64,000 nt of DNA from Roseomonas sp. E05 (GTDB taxonomy: Bacteria > Pseudomonadota > Alphaproteobacteria > Acetobacterales > Acetobacteraceae): assembly GCF_030063475.1 (NCBI RefSeq), contig NZ_JASIRT010000004.1:186001-250000 (forward strand), given 5' to 3'. The position numbers and the translations under genes are program-made. The notes below the pieces were generated by a model. That model was not told the origin of the DNA. It made no database searches and was given only the letters and a program-made list of their open reading frames with translations. Of this stretch, positions 17,043 to 24,485 are shown in pieces; position 1 is the stretch's first letter, and every line of letters begins with the position of its first letter.

Positions 17043-17047
17043 AGAAG

Positions 17048-17398
17048 CTAACCCGCCCGGAAGCGCGCCCGGGTCACGCTGTCCCCTTCCAGCGAGGCGG
17101 TGAGCGCCTGCCGTCCCGCATCGCTCCGCGTGATGGCGATCACCTCGCCGAACCACGGCGCATCCCCGCGCGCCCGCGCCAGAAACAGCCGGTCCAGCGC
17201 GATGGCCACCGGGTTGCGCGGCTGGCAGCAGGCGCAGCCGATCGGATGCGCCCCAATCGGCGGCGCGGCGAAGCGCTCCACCCGCGCAGCACCGGCGGGA
17301 AGGGGCGCCCCATCCTCCGCCAGCACCACTGCGCCGGGCGGGCATTCGGCGGCGTCGAGGGAGCGGACGGGGGTTCGGGCGTCGAGGGACCAGCTCAT
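17048..17398 (-). CDS. Uncharacterised protein with GCACCQP motif, divergent from arsR/metH
   Basis: The 116-residue product is not one I can name. It contains a cysteine cluster (IGCACCQPRNP, residues about 53-63) followed by a helix (VAIALDRLFLARARGDAPWF) and VIAITRSDAGRQALTASLEGD. Similar small proteins, as far as I recall, occur beside COG0523/CobW-type metallochaperones, but none is encoded here. It shares a 40-bp divergent promoter, with a strong palindrome, with the ArsR-methyltransferase gene, so it probably belongs to the same methionine/metal regulon. Metal binding by the cysteines is inferred. Confidence 0.7.
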   Translation of the reverse strand: MSWSLDARTPVRSLDAAECPPGAVVLAEDGAPLPAGAARVERFAAPPIGAHPIGCACCQPRNPVAIALDRLFLARARGDAPWFGEVIAITRSDAGRQALTASLEGDSVTRARFRAG

Positions 17399-17404
17399 CC
17401 ACTA

Positions 17405-17426
17405 GACATAAAGAAGTCTTTATGTC
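17405..17426. promoter_or_regulatory. Palindromic operator in the arsR/metH divergent promoter
   Basis: Perfect 10-bp arms GACATAAAGA and TCTTTATGTC are separated by two bases. The site lies 7 bp from one start codon and 13 bp from the other. It is AT-rich inside a very GC-rich region. It resembles, from memory, the ATAAAGA-type sites bound by the ArsR-family regulator SahR that controls methionine genes. Binding by the adjacent ArsR-methyltransferase protein is inferred. Confidence 0.75.
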
Positions 17427-17438
17427 ATTGGCAAGCCC

Positions 17439-18392
17439 ATGGAGCCCCTGCTGGCGCAACTGCGCGCCGCCGCCGAACCGACCCGCCTGCGCCTGCTGGC
17501 CCTCTGCGCCCGCGGCGCCTTCTGCGTGTCTGAGCTTTGCGCCATCCTCGGCCAGAGCCAGCCGCGCCTGTCGCGCCACCTGAAGCTGCTGGTGGAGGCG
17601 GGCCTTCTGGAGCGCCTGCCCGAGGGCGCCAACGTCTATTTCCAACTCCCCCCGACGGCCGACCTCGCCCGCCAGGTGCTCGCCCGCCTGCCGGAGGACG
17701 ACCCCACCATCGCCGCCGACCGCCGCGCCGCCGCCCGCATCGCCGCCGAACGGGCACGCGCGGCTTCGGAAGCCTTCCGCCGCGACGGCGCCGACTGGGA
17801 CGAGATGCGCGCCCTCGGCCTGCCCGCCGGCGCCATCGAGATGGCCCTTCTGGCGCTGCTGCCGGAGCGGCTCGGCCGGGTGGCCGATATCGGCACCGGC
17901 ACCGGCCGCCTGCTGGAGGTGATGGCCCCCCGCGCCCAATCCGTGCTCGGCCTGGATGCCAGCCGCGAGATGCTGGCGCTGGCCCGCGCGCGCCTCGGCG
18001 AGCGCGGCATCGCCAATGCCTCCGTCCGCCTCGCCGACATGTACCGCCTGCCACTGCCCGATGCCGGCTTCGACGCCGTCACGTTGCAGATGGTGCTGCA
18101 CTATGCCGAGGACCCCACCGCCGCCCTCGCCGAGGCCGCCCGCCTGCTGCGCCCGGATGGCCTCCTGGTGGTGATCGACCTCGCCCCGCACGCCCGGCAG
18201 GAGCTGCTGGCCCGCAACGCCCATCGCTGGCCCGGCTTCGACGACGCAGCGCTCGCGGGGTGGTTCGGCGCCGCCGGCTGCGCGCCGCTGCCCGCCGTCG
18301 AGATCGCCGGCCCGCTGCCGGTCCGCCTCTGGCCCGCCCGGCGCCTGGCCGTGCCGGTCGCGCTCCTGCCCGAAACCACGCTGAACTTCTGA
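17439..18392 (+). CDS. ArsR-family regulator fused to a SAM-dependent methyltransferase domain (SahR-like)
   Basis: The 317-residue fusion has a winged-helix ArsR domain at residues 1-75 (TRLRLLALCARGAFCVSELC then GQSQPRLSRHLKLLVEAGLLERL). A helical linker leads to a class I methyltransferase fold from about 140, with VADIGTGTGRLLEVM, VLGLDASREMLALARARLG, FDAVTLQMVLHYAEDP and LRPDGLLVVIDLAPH. No arsenite-type cysteine pair is seen in the DNA-reading helix. The palindrome at 17405 lies just upstream and metH follows after 16 bp, so it probably senses SAM or S-adenosylhomocysteine and controls methionine synthesis. Whether the methyltransferase domain is catalytic or only a ligand sensor is unknown. 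Confidence 0.9.
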   Translation: MEPLLAQLRAAAEPTRLRLLALCARGAFCVSELCAILGQSQPRLSRHLKLLVEAGLLERLPEGANVYFQLPPTADLARQVLARLPEDDPTIAADRRAAARIAAERARAASEAFRRDGADWDEMRALGLPAGAIEMALLALLPERLGRVADIGTGTGRLLEVMAPRAQSVLGLDASREMLALARARLGERGIANASVRLADMYRLPLPDAGFDAVTLQMVLHYAEDPTAALAEAARLLRPDGLLVVIDLAPHARQELLARNAHRWPGFDDAALAGWFGAAGCAPLPAVEIAGPLPVRLWPARRLAVPVALLPETTLNF

Positions 18393-18408
18393 AGGAAGGC
18401 CCTGCCCA

Positions 18409-21400
18409 ATGGCCCGTCCCGCCCTGCTCGATGCCCTGCGTGACCGTGTCCTGCTCTGCGATGGCGGCATGGGCAGCCGCGTCCAGGCCCTGACCCTCGA
18501 CGTCGAGAAGGACTACTGGGGCAAGGAGAACTGCACCGAGGTGCTGAACCTCGCCCGCCCCGACCTCGTGCGCGAGATCCATCGCGGCTACTACGAGGCC
18601 GGCGCGGACATGGTGCTGACCAACAGCTTCGGCGGCTCGCCGATCACGCTGGAGGAGTTCGAGCTCGGCAGCCGCGCCTTCGAGATCAACAGGCTCTCGG
18701 TCGAGCTGGCGCGCGAGGCGGCGGAGAGCTTCGCGGACGGGCGGCACCGCTGGGTGATCGGCGATATCGGCCCGGGCACCAAGCTGCCCTCCCTCGGCCA
18801 TATCGACTACGACACGCTGGAAGCCGCCCTCACCGAGCAGTGCCGCGGCCTGATCGCCGGCGGCGCCGATGCGCTGCTCACCGAGACCAACCAGGACACG
18901 CTCTTCATCAAGGCCGCCGTGAACGCGGCCAAGGCCGCCCGGCGCGAGGCGGGGAAGGACATCCCGATCTTCGTGCAGGTGACGGTGGAGACCACCGGCA
19001 CCCTGCTGGTCGGCGCCGACATCGCCGCCGCCGCGACGGTGGTGCGGGCGCTCGACGTGCCGCTGATGGGCCTGAACTGCGCCACCGGCCCGCAGGAGAT
19101 GGCCGAGCATGTCCGCTATCTCGCGCAGAACTGGCCCGGCCTGATCTCCTGCCAGCCCAATGCCGGCCTGCCCGAGCTGGTGGACGGCCGCACGCACTAC
19201 CCGCTCGCCCCGGAGGACATGGCGCTCTGGATGGAGCGCTTCGTCACCGAGGACGGCGTGAACCTGATCGGCGGCTGCTGCGGCACCTCGACGCCGCATA
19301 TCCAGGCGCTGGACGCCATGCTGCGCCGCGTGGATGGCGGCCGCTTCCGCCCCGCGCCCGTGAAGCGCAGCGTCCACTGGGTGCCGGCGGTGGCCAGCCT
19401 CTACGGCGCCACCACGCTGCGGCAGGAGAACAGCTACTTCTCCATCGGCGAGCGCTGCAACGCCAACGGCTCCAAGGCCTGGCGCGAGCGGCAGGCGGCG
19501 CATGACTGGGATGGCTGCGTCGCCATGGGCCGCGAGCAGGTGGGCGAGGGCTCCAACTCGCTCGACATCTGCACCGCCTTCGTCGGCCGCGACGAGCTGG
19601 CCGAGATGAGCGAGGTGGTCCGCCGCTTCACCGGCTCCGTCAACGCGCCGCTGGTGATCGACTCGACCGAGACGCCGGTGATCGAGGCGGCCCTGAAGCT
19701 GCATGGCGGCAAGCCGATCATCAACTCGATCAACTTCGAGGACGGCGAGGGCCATGCGACCGACCGCCTGAAGCTCGCCAAGAAGTTCGGCGCCGCCGTC
19801 ATCGCGCTGACCATCGACGAGGTCGGCATGGCGAAGACCGCGGAGGACAAGCTCCGCATCGCCGAGCGGCTGGTGGATTTCGCCTGCAACAGGCACGGCC
19901 TGCCGCAGAGCGACCTGCTGATCGACCCGCTGACCTTCACCATCGCGACCGGCAACGAGGACGACCGCAAGCTCGGTTTGTGGACCCTCGAAGGCATCCG
20001 CCTGATCCGGCAGAAATTCCCGGACATCCAGATCATCCTCGGCCTCTCCAACATCTCCTTCGGCCTCAACCCGGCCGCGCGCCACGTACTGAACAGCGTC
20101 TTCCTGGATCACGCGGTGAAGGCCGGCATGACCGGCGCCATCGTGCATGTCAGCAAGATCAAGCCGCTGCACGCCATCCCGCCGGAGGAGGCGAAGGTCG
20201 CCGAGGACCTGATCTTCGACCGCCGCAGCGAGGGCTACGACCCCCTCCAGAAGCTGCTGGAAATCTTCGCCGGCCGGAAGGCGGCGGATGCGGCGGCGAA
20301 GAAGAAGGCCGAGACGGTCGAGGGCCGCCTGAAGGACCGCATCGTCGACGGCGACCGCAAGGGCCTGGACGCCGAGTTGCAGGACGCGCTGGACAAGGGC
20401 ATCCGCCCGCTCGACATCATCAACGGCATCCTGCTCGACGGCATGAAGGTGGTGGGCGAGCTGTTCGGCGCCGGCAAGATGCAGCTCCCCTTCGTGCTGC
20501 AATCCGCCGAGACGATGAAGGCCGCCGTCGCCTTCCTTGAGCCGCACATGGAGAAGGTGGAGGGCCAGGAGAAGGGCACCATCGTGCTCGCCACGGTGAA
20601 GGGCGACGTGCACGACATCGGCAAGAACCTGGTCGACATCATCCTCACCAACAACGGCTACAAGGTCGTCAATCTCGGCATCAAGGTGCCGCTCACCGAC
20701 ATGGTGGCCGCCGTGCGCGAGCACCGCGCCAATGCCATCGGCATGTCCGGCCTGCTGGTGAAGTCCACCGTGGTGATGAGGGAGAACCTCGAGGAGATGT
20801 CGCGCCTCGGCGTCGAGGTGCCGGTGCTGCTGGGCGGCGCCGCGCTGACGCGCAACTTCGTGGAGGATGACTGCGTCCGCGCCTATGCGAACGGGCGCGT
20901 CGCCTATGCGCGGGACGCCTTCGACGGCCTGCACCTGATGGACAAGGTGATGGGCAACGACTTCGACGGCTATCTCGCCACCCTGCAGCAGAAGCGCTCG
21001 GGCAAGTCGCGCAACACCGCCCGCACCCTCGGCACCGCCGACCCGCGCGGCTTCGCGCCGGTGGACGTCAACTATGCCCGGGAGCGCCGCCACCGCCTGA
21101 CGCGGGACGAGCCGGTGCCGACCCCGCCCTTCTGGGGCGCGCGCATCATGGAGGCCGACCCGAAGGCCATCATCCCCTTCGTCAACGAGCGCTCGCTCTA
21201 CCAGTTCCAGTGGGGCTTCCGGAAGCAGGGCCGCAGCCTGGAGGACTTCATCGGCTGGGCCAAGCAGGAGCTGCGCCCCGTGCTGAAGCGCATGCTGGCG
21301 CTGGCCGAGCAGGAGAGGATCCTCAAGCCGCAGGCCATCTACGGCTACTGGAAATGCGCCGGCCAGGGCAATGACGTGGTGCTCTTCGAGGAGGACGGCG

Positions 21401-21909
21401 TCACCGAGGCCGCCCGCTTCACCCTGCCGCGCCAGCCCCGGCAGGATGGCGAATGCATCGCCGACTTCCTGCGCGACATCGAGGACGGCCCTTCGAAGCG
21501 CGACGTCATCGGCCTGCAGGTGGTCACCGTCGGCCAGAAGGCCAGCGACGTGGCGCGCGAATGGTTCGAGGGCAACCGCTACCAGGATTATCTCTACCTG
21601 CACGGCCTCTCGGTCGAGATGGCCGAGGCGATGGCGGAATACGTCCACAAGCGCATCCGCGCCGAATGGGGCTTCGCCGCCGAGGACGCGCGGGACATGG
21701 AGAAGATGCTCGCCCAGGGCTACCGGGGCGGCCGCTACTCCTTCGGCTATCCCGCCTGCCCCCGGCTGGAGGACCAGGCGCCGCTGCTGAAGCTGTTGCA
21801 GGCCGAGCGCATCGGCGTCTCGATCAGCGACGAGTGGCAGCTCCATCCCGAGCAGTCCACCAGCGCCATCGTGCTGCACCACCCGCGCGCCAAGTACTTC
21901 TCGGTTTAG
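18409..21909 (+). CDS. metH: Cobalamin-dependent methionine synthase
   Basis: This 1166-residue enzyme moves the methyl group of 5-methyltetrahydrofolate to homocysteine via methylcobalamin. The domains are in standard order. The homocysteine barrel has zinc ligands C224 (GLNCATG), C290 and C291 (GGCCGTS). The pterin-binding barrel spans about 345-620 (GERCNANGSKAW, EGSNSLDIC). The B12 cap and Rossmann domain follow, with the cobalt-ligand H735 in DVHDIGKN. The C-terminal activation domain contains RGGRYSFGYPACP and ends HHPRAKYFSV. It is slightly shorter than the E. coli enzyme (1227). It is translated 16 bp after the ArsR-methyltransferase gene, presumably as an operon under the 17405 palindrome. 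No metF is adjacent. Confidence 0.97.
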   Translation: MARPALLDALRDRVLLCDGGMGSRVQALTLDVEKDYWGKENCTEVLNLARPDLVREIHRGYYEAGADMVLTNSFGGSPITLEEFELGSRAFEINRLSVELAREAAESFADGRHRWVIGDIGPGTKLPSLGHIDYDTLEAALTEQCRGLIAGGADALLTETNQDTLFIKAAVNAAKAARREAGKDIPIFVQVTVETTGTLLVGADIAAAATVVRALDVPLMGLNCATGPQEMAEHVRYLAQNWPGLISCQPNAGLPELVDGRTHYPLAPEDMALWMERFVTEDGVNLIGGCCGTSTPHIQALDAMLRRVDGGRFRPAPVKRSVHWVPAVASLYGATTLRQENSYFSIGERCNANGSKAWRERQAAHDWDGCVAMGREQVGEGSNSLDICTAFVGRDELAEMSEVVRRFTGSVNAPLVIDSTETPVIEAALKLHGGKPIINSINFEDGEGHATDRLKLAKKFGAAVIALTIDEVGMAKTAEDKLRIAERLVDFACNRHGLPQSDLLIDPLTFTIATGNEDDRKLGLWTLEGIRLIRQKFPDIQIILGLSNISFGLNPAARHVLNSVFLDHAVKAGMTGAIVHVSKIKPLHAIPPEEAKVAEDLIFDRRSEGYDPLQKLLEIFAGRKAADAAAKKKAETVEGRLKDRIVDGDRKGLDAELQDALDKGIRPLDIINGILLDGMKVVGELFGAGKMQLPFVLQSAETMKAAVAFLEPHMEKVEGQEKGTIVLATVKGDVHDIGKNLVDIILTNNGYKVVNLGIKVPLTDMVAAVREHRANAIGMSGLLVKSTVVMRENLEEMSRLGVEVPVLLGGAALTRNFVEDDCVRAYANGRVAYARDAFDGLHLMDKVMGNDFDGYLATLQQKRSGKSRNTARTLGTADPRGFAPVDVNYARERRHRLTRDEPVPTPPFWGARIMEADPKAIIPFVNERSLYQFQWGFRKQGRSLEDFIGWAKQELRPVLKRMLALAEQERILKPQAIYGYWKCAGQGNDVVLFEEDGVTEAARFTLPRQPRQDGECIADFLRDIEDGPSKRDVIGLQVVTVGQKASDVAREWFEGNRYQDYLYLHGLSVEMAEAMAEYVHKRIRAEWGFAAEDARDMEKMLAQGYRGGRYSFGYPACPRLEDQAPLLKLLQAERIGVSISDEWQLHPEQSTSAIVLHHPRAKYFSV

Positions 21910-21969
21910 AGCAGATCCCGTTCCGGTGGCATCATCGGAACGGGTGAAGATGCTCGTCAAAGCGCTCCG
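21909..21969 (+). repeat. Family B repeat, truncated copy
   Basis: It starts with the G of the metH TAG stop. It carries the CCCGTTCCG...CGGAACGGG stem and GTGAAGATGCTCGTCAAA but lacks the distal hairpin, running instead into a family A element. Confidence 0.8.
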
Positions 21970-21975
21970 GGAAAA

Positions 21976-22158
21976 AGTCCGGGGGGGGCCGAGGCACTGC
22001 CTCGGACAGTCCCCCGGCCCCCATCTTCTTTCTTCGAGTCCTCGTGCCGGCCATCCCTCGCCACCCTGCCGGCCGCAGCCGCCGGGGCGGCTTCGCCAGC
22101 GCGGCAAAACCGCCAAAAAAAGAAGCGGGGGTCCGGGGGAGAATTCATTCTCCCCCGG
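21976..22158. repeat. Family A paired inverted repeat, divergent left half
   Basis: The left half has GCCGAGGCACTGCCTCGG in place of the GAATTC core but keeps GGCCCCCATCTTCTTTCTTCG. The right half from 22114 is canonical (GGGGGAGAATTCATTCTCCC). With the family B fragment it fills the 400-bp gap between metH and the CDF gene, in which I see no other feature. Confidence 0.75.
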
Positions 22159-22309
22159 TTCCGCCCCTGGCCGGGTCCAGGGGCCGGCCTGCCCGAGGCT
22201 CCCCCTTCCATGCGGCTGCCGCGCGGCACCTGCGCGGCGTTTTCGGGTTTCCCACCCGGCCCCCCCCTGCCTTAGAACCCCCTCTACCGGACAGCGTGGA
22301 GTGAACTGG

Positions 22310-23197
22310 ATGAGCCGAGCGACGTCGCTCGCGGCGGGCAGTGTGGGCGTGGCCCTGGCGGTGCTGGGCCTCAAGTCCCTGGCCTGGTGGCTCACCGGCA
22401 GCGTGGCGCTGATGGCCGATGCGCTGGAGTCCATCGTCAATGTCGCCGCCGCCGTCGCCGCGCTGCTGGCCATCCGCCTCTCGGCCGCGCCGCCGGATGC
22501 CAACCACCCCTATGGCCATGCCAAGGCGGAGTATTTCTCGGCGGTGCTGGAAGGGGCGCTGATCGTCGTCGCCGCGCTGCTGATCCTGAGCGAGTCCTGG
22601 CAGGCCTGGCGCGACCCGCAGGCGCCGGAGCTGCCGGCCACCGGCCTCGCCATCTCCGCGGTGGCCACGGCGGCGAACGGCGCCTGGTCCTGGCTGCTGT
22701 TCCGCGCCGGGCGGCGGCTGCGCTCGCCGGCCCTGCTGGCCGATGCACGCCACCTGCTGTCGGACGTCGTCACCTCGGCCGGCGTGGTGGTCGGTGTCGG
22801 CGCGGTGGCGCTGACCGGCATCCTCTGGCTCGACCCGCTGCTGGCGGCGCTGACGGCGCTGAACATCCTGGTCTCCGGCTGGCGGCTGATGCGCGAAAGC
22901 GTCGGCGGGCTGATGGACGAGGCGGTGGAGCCGCAACTGCTCGGCCGCATCCGCGCCCTGGTCTCGCAGGAGGCGGCCGGCGCGATCGAGGCGCATGACC
23001 TGCGCACGCGGCATTCCGGCAGCACCACCTTCGTCGAGTTCCACCTCGTCGTGCCCGGCGAGATGCGGGTGGCCGAGGCGCACGAGATCTGCGACCGGAT
23101 CGAGGCGGCGCTGAAGGCCATGCTTGGCAGCACCGTCATCACCATCCATGTGGAGCCGGAGATGAAGGCGAAGCACCAGGGCGTCCTGGTGCTCTAG
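22310..23197 (+). CDS. Cation diffusion facilitator (CDF) metal exporter
   Basis: The 295-residue protein has the CDF layout of six membrane segments and a cytoplasmic C-terminal metal-sensing domain. Markers are VALMADALESIVNVAAA (segment 2, with an Asp of the transport site), HPYGHAKAEYFSAVLEGALI, ALLADARHLLSDVVTSAGVVVG (segment 5, HxxxD), and the C-terminal ITIHVEPE. It exports Zn, Co, Fe or Mn from the cytoplasm against protons; the metal is not deducible. The ATG at 22310 has GGAG 6 nt upstream. The stop codon is inside the left arm of a large hairpin. Confidence 0.9.
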   Translation: MSRATSLAAGSVGVALAVLGLKSLAWWLTGSVALMADALESIVNVAAAVAALLAIRLSAAPPDANHPYGHAKAEYFSAVLEGALIVVAALLILSESWQAWRDPQAPELPATGLAISAVATAANGAWSWLLFRAGRRLRSPALLADARHLLSDVVTSAGVVVGVGAVALTGILWLDPLLAALTALNILVSGWRLMRESVGGLMDEAVEPQLLGRIRALVSQEAAGAIEAHDLRTRHSGSTTFVEFHLVVPGEMRVAEAHEICDRIEAALKAMLGSTVITIHVEPEMKAKHQGVLVL

Positions 23198-23251
23198 TGT
23201 CCTGCCCGCGAAGTGCGCGGGATTTCCCGCGCACTTCGCGGGCAGGACACT
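23196..23251 (+). terminator. Perfect 26-bp stem, 4-nt loop hairpin overlapping the CDF stop codon
   Basis: Left arm 23196-23221 and right arm 23226-23251 are exact inverse copies (outer part AGTGTCCTGCCC, inner part GTGCGCGGG) with loop ATTT. It begins within the TAG stop. There is no T-run; it may terminate transcription, protect the mRNA 3' end, or be a small insertion. Confidence 0.75.
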
Positions 23252-23266
23252 GAAAACAAAGGCGAA

Positions 23267-23412
23267 TGCCCTGATCGGGTGGTCCGGAGGACTTCGCGAT
23301 CAGGGCACCGGAGCAGATCCCGTTCCGATGGCATCATCGGCACGGGTGAAGATGCTCGTCAAAACAAACGGCTGGAGCGTTCCGTGCGCCAGAGCGAACG
23401 GAAAATGCTCCA
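23267..23412 (+). repeat. Family B repeat, full two-module copy
   Basis: Module 1 has arms TGCCCTGATCG (23267) and CGATCAGGGCA (23297-23307). Module 2 runs from GAGCAGATCCCG (23311) through GTGAAGATGCTCGTCAAAAC to a second hairpin ending GGAAAATGCTCC. It ends 18 bp before the adenosyltransferase start and so forms that gene's 5' leader. A near-identical copy is at 42837. Confidence 0.85.
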
Positions 23413-23429
23413 GGGCAGGGGCTGCACCG

Positions 23430-23987
23430 ATGGTCAGGCTGGACGTCATCACCACCCGCGGCGGCGACCGCGGCGAGACCTCGCTCGGCGACGGCACCCG
23501 CCTGCGCAAGGACGCGCTGCGCGTCGAGGCGATCGGCGCGGTGGACGAGGTCAATGCCACGCTCGGCCTGCTCCGCCTGCACGCGGAAGGCGAGGCGGAT
23601 GCCATGCTGGCGCGCATCCAGAACGACCTCTTCGACCTCGGCGCCGATCTCTGCATGCCGGGCGATGAGACGGAAGGCCGGCTGCGCGTGACCGACGCCC
23701 AGTGCGCCCGGCTGGAGGGCGAGATCGCCGCGATGAATGCCGGCCTGCCGCCGCTGCGCTCCTTCGTCCTGCCCGGCGGCACGCCGGCGGCGGCGCATGC
23801 GCATCTCGCCCGCACCGCCGCGCGGCGCGCCGAGCGCGTGGTGGTGGCGCTCTCGGCGGCGGAGGCGGTCAACCCGGCCGCGCTGCGCTATCTCAACCGC
23901 CTGTCGGACCACCTCTTCGTGCTGTCGCGCGTGCTCAATGCCGGCGGGGACGTGCTCTGGGTCCCGGGAGGAAAGCCGGAAGCGTGA
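23430..23987 (+). CDS. PduO-type cob(I)alamin adenosyltransferase
   Basis: The 185-residue enzyme transfers the adenosyl group of ATP to cob(I)alamin. PduO-type features are present: the ATP loop [21 protein letters not shown] at the N-terminus, [34 protein letters not shown], and the C-terminal helix [36 protein letters not shown]. The ATG at 23430 lies just past a family B repeat and GGGCAGGGG. Its position near metH suggests a local cobalamin theme, although methionine synthase uses methyl- rather than adenosylcobalamin. Confidence 0.93.
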   Translation: MVRLDVITTRGGDRGETSLGDGTRLRKDALRVEAIGAVDEVNATLGLLRLHAEGEADAMLARIQNDLFDLGADLCMPGDETEGRLRVTDAQCARLEGEIAAMNAGLPPLRSFVLPGGTPAAAHAHLARTAARRAERVVVALSAAEAVNPAALRYLNRLSDHLFVLSRVLNAGGDVLWVPGGKPEA

Positions 23988-24005
23988 GCGCCCTGCGCGC
24001 GGCGC

Positions 24006-24323
24006 TCAGCGCGGCCGGCGGGGCGCCGTGCCGGCCGTGGCGCGCCGGCGTGCCCTGCGCGCATCCACCTGCAGCCCCTGCGCGCGGAACCGGCGCAGCA
24101 TGGCCAGCTCCTCCGGCGTGAGCGAAACCTGCCCGAGCAGCCCGCAGAGCCGGTCCTCCGCCTCCTCCTGGCACGGGCCGGGCGGGTAGCGCGAGACGAT
24201 GACGGCCATGAGGCAGAGCGTCGTGAATTGCGCGGCCGGCGGCTCCGCCGCGAAGCCCCGCTCGGCGACGCCCATCGCGTAGTCCAGTTCGGCCTCCGAT
24301 CCGCCGAGCTCCGAATAGCGCAT
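24006..24323 (-). CDS. Uncharacterised small protein
   Basis: The 105-residue product has no family I can name. It starts [23 protein letters not shown]. It then has a hydrophobic helix ([17 protein letters not shown]) and a Glu-rich helix ([29 protein letters not shown]), and ends in an Arg-rich tail that may be mostly compositional. A GTG at 24377 would add 18 residues. It is convergent with the adenosyltransferase gene, 18 bp away. The coding call rests on the amino-acid character of the first 80 residues. Confidence 0.5.
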   Translation of the reverse strand: MRYSELGGSEAELDYAMGVAERGFAAEPPAAQFTTLCLMAVIVSRYPPGPCQEEAEDRLCGLLGQVSLTPEELAMLRRFRAQGLQVDARRARRRATAGTAPRRPR

Positions 24324-24438
24324 GGCCCTGATCCCGCTGTCCCTGCTGCCCGGTGCATCCCCGGCGCGGAAGCTCACGATAGCGAGAGGGTTGTTGCCAT
24401 GATGTGAACGGAGCCACAGGCGCCGGCAGGCAGGAACA

Positions 24439-24471
24439 AGAGGGGGCCTGAGGGAATTCCTTCCCCCCGCC
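24439..24471. repeat. Family A repeat, degenerate right half
   Basis: AAGAGGGGGCCTGAGGGAATTCC followed by TTCCCCCC lies just downstream of the ClC gene's 3' end; it lacks the paired half. Confidence 0.6.
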
Positions 24472-24485
24472 CTGTCCCTCCCTCC

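Noticed and set aside
17439-18392. Arsenic resistance role for the ArsR-family protein
   Set aside because: No arsenite-binding cysteine pair, arsenate reductase or arsenite pump is nearby; the neighbour is metH and the protein carries a methyltransferase domain.
21910-22309. Possible cobalamin riboswitch near the cobalamin genes
   Set aside because: The sequence is fully explained by a family B fragment and a family A pair; I do not see the conserved B12-box bases. The gap before metH (16 bp) is too short.
18079-22503. A 1474-codon open frame opposite metH, and similar giant frames at 6731-10384, 59745-63914 and 42046-45423
   Set aside because: They run antisense to well-supported genes, are made of His/Arg/Gly/Ala-rich low-complexity sequence, and follow from GC-rich third positions on the real strand.
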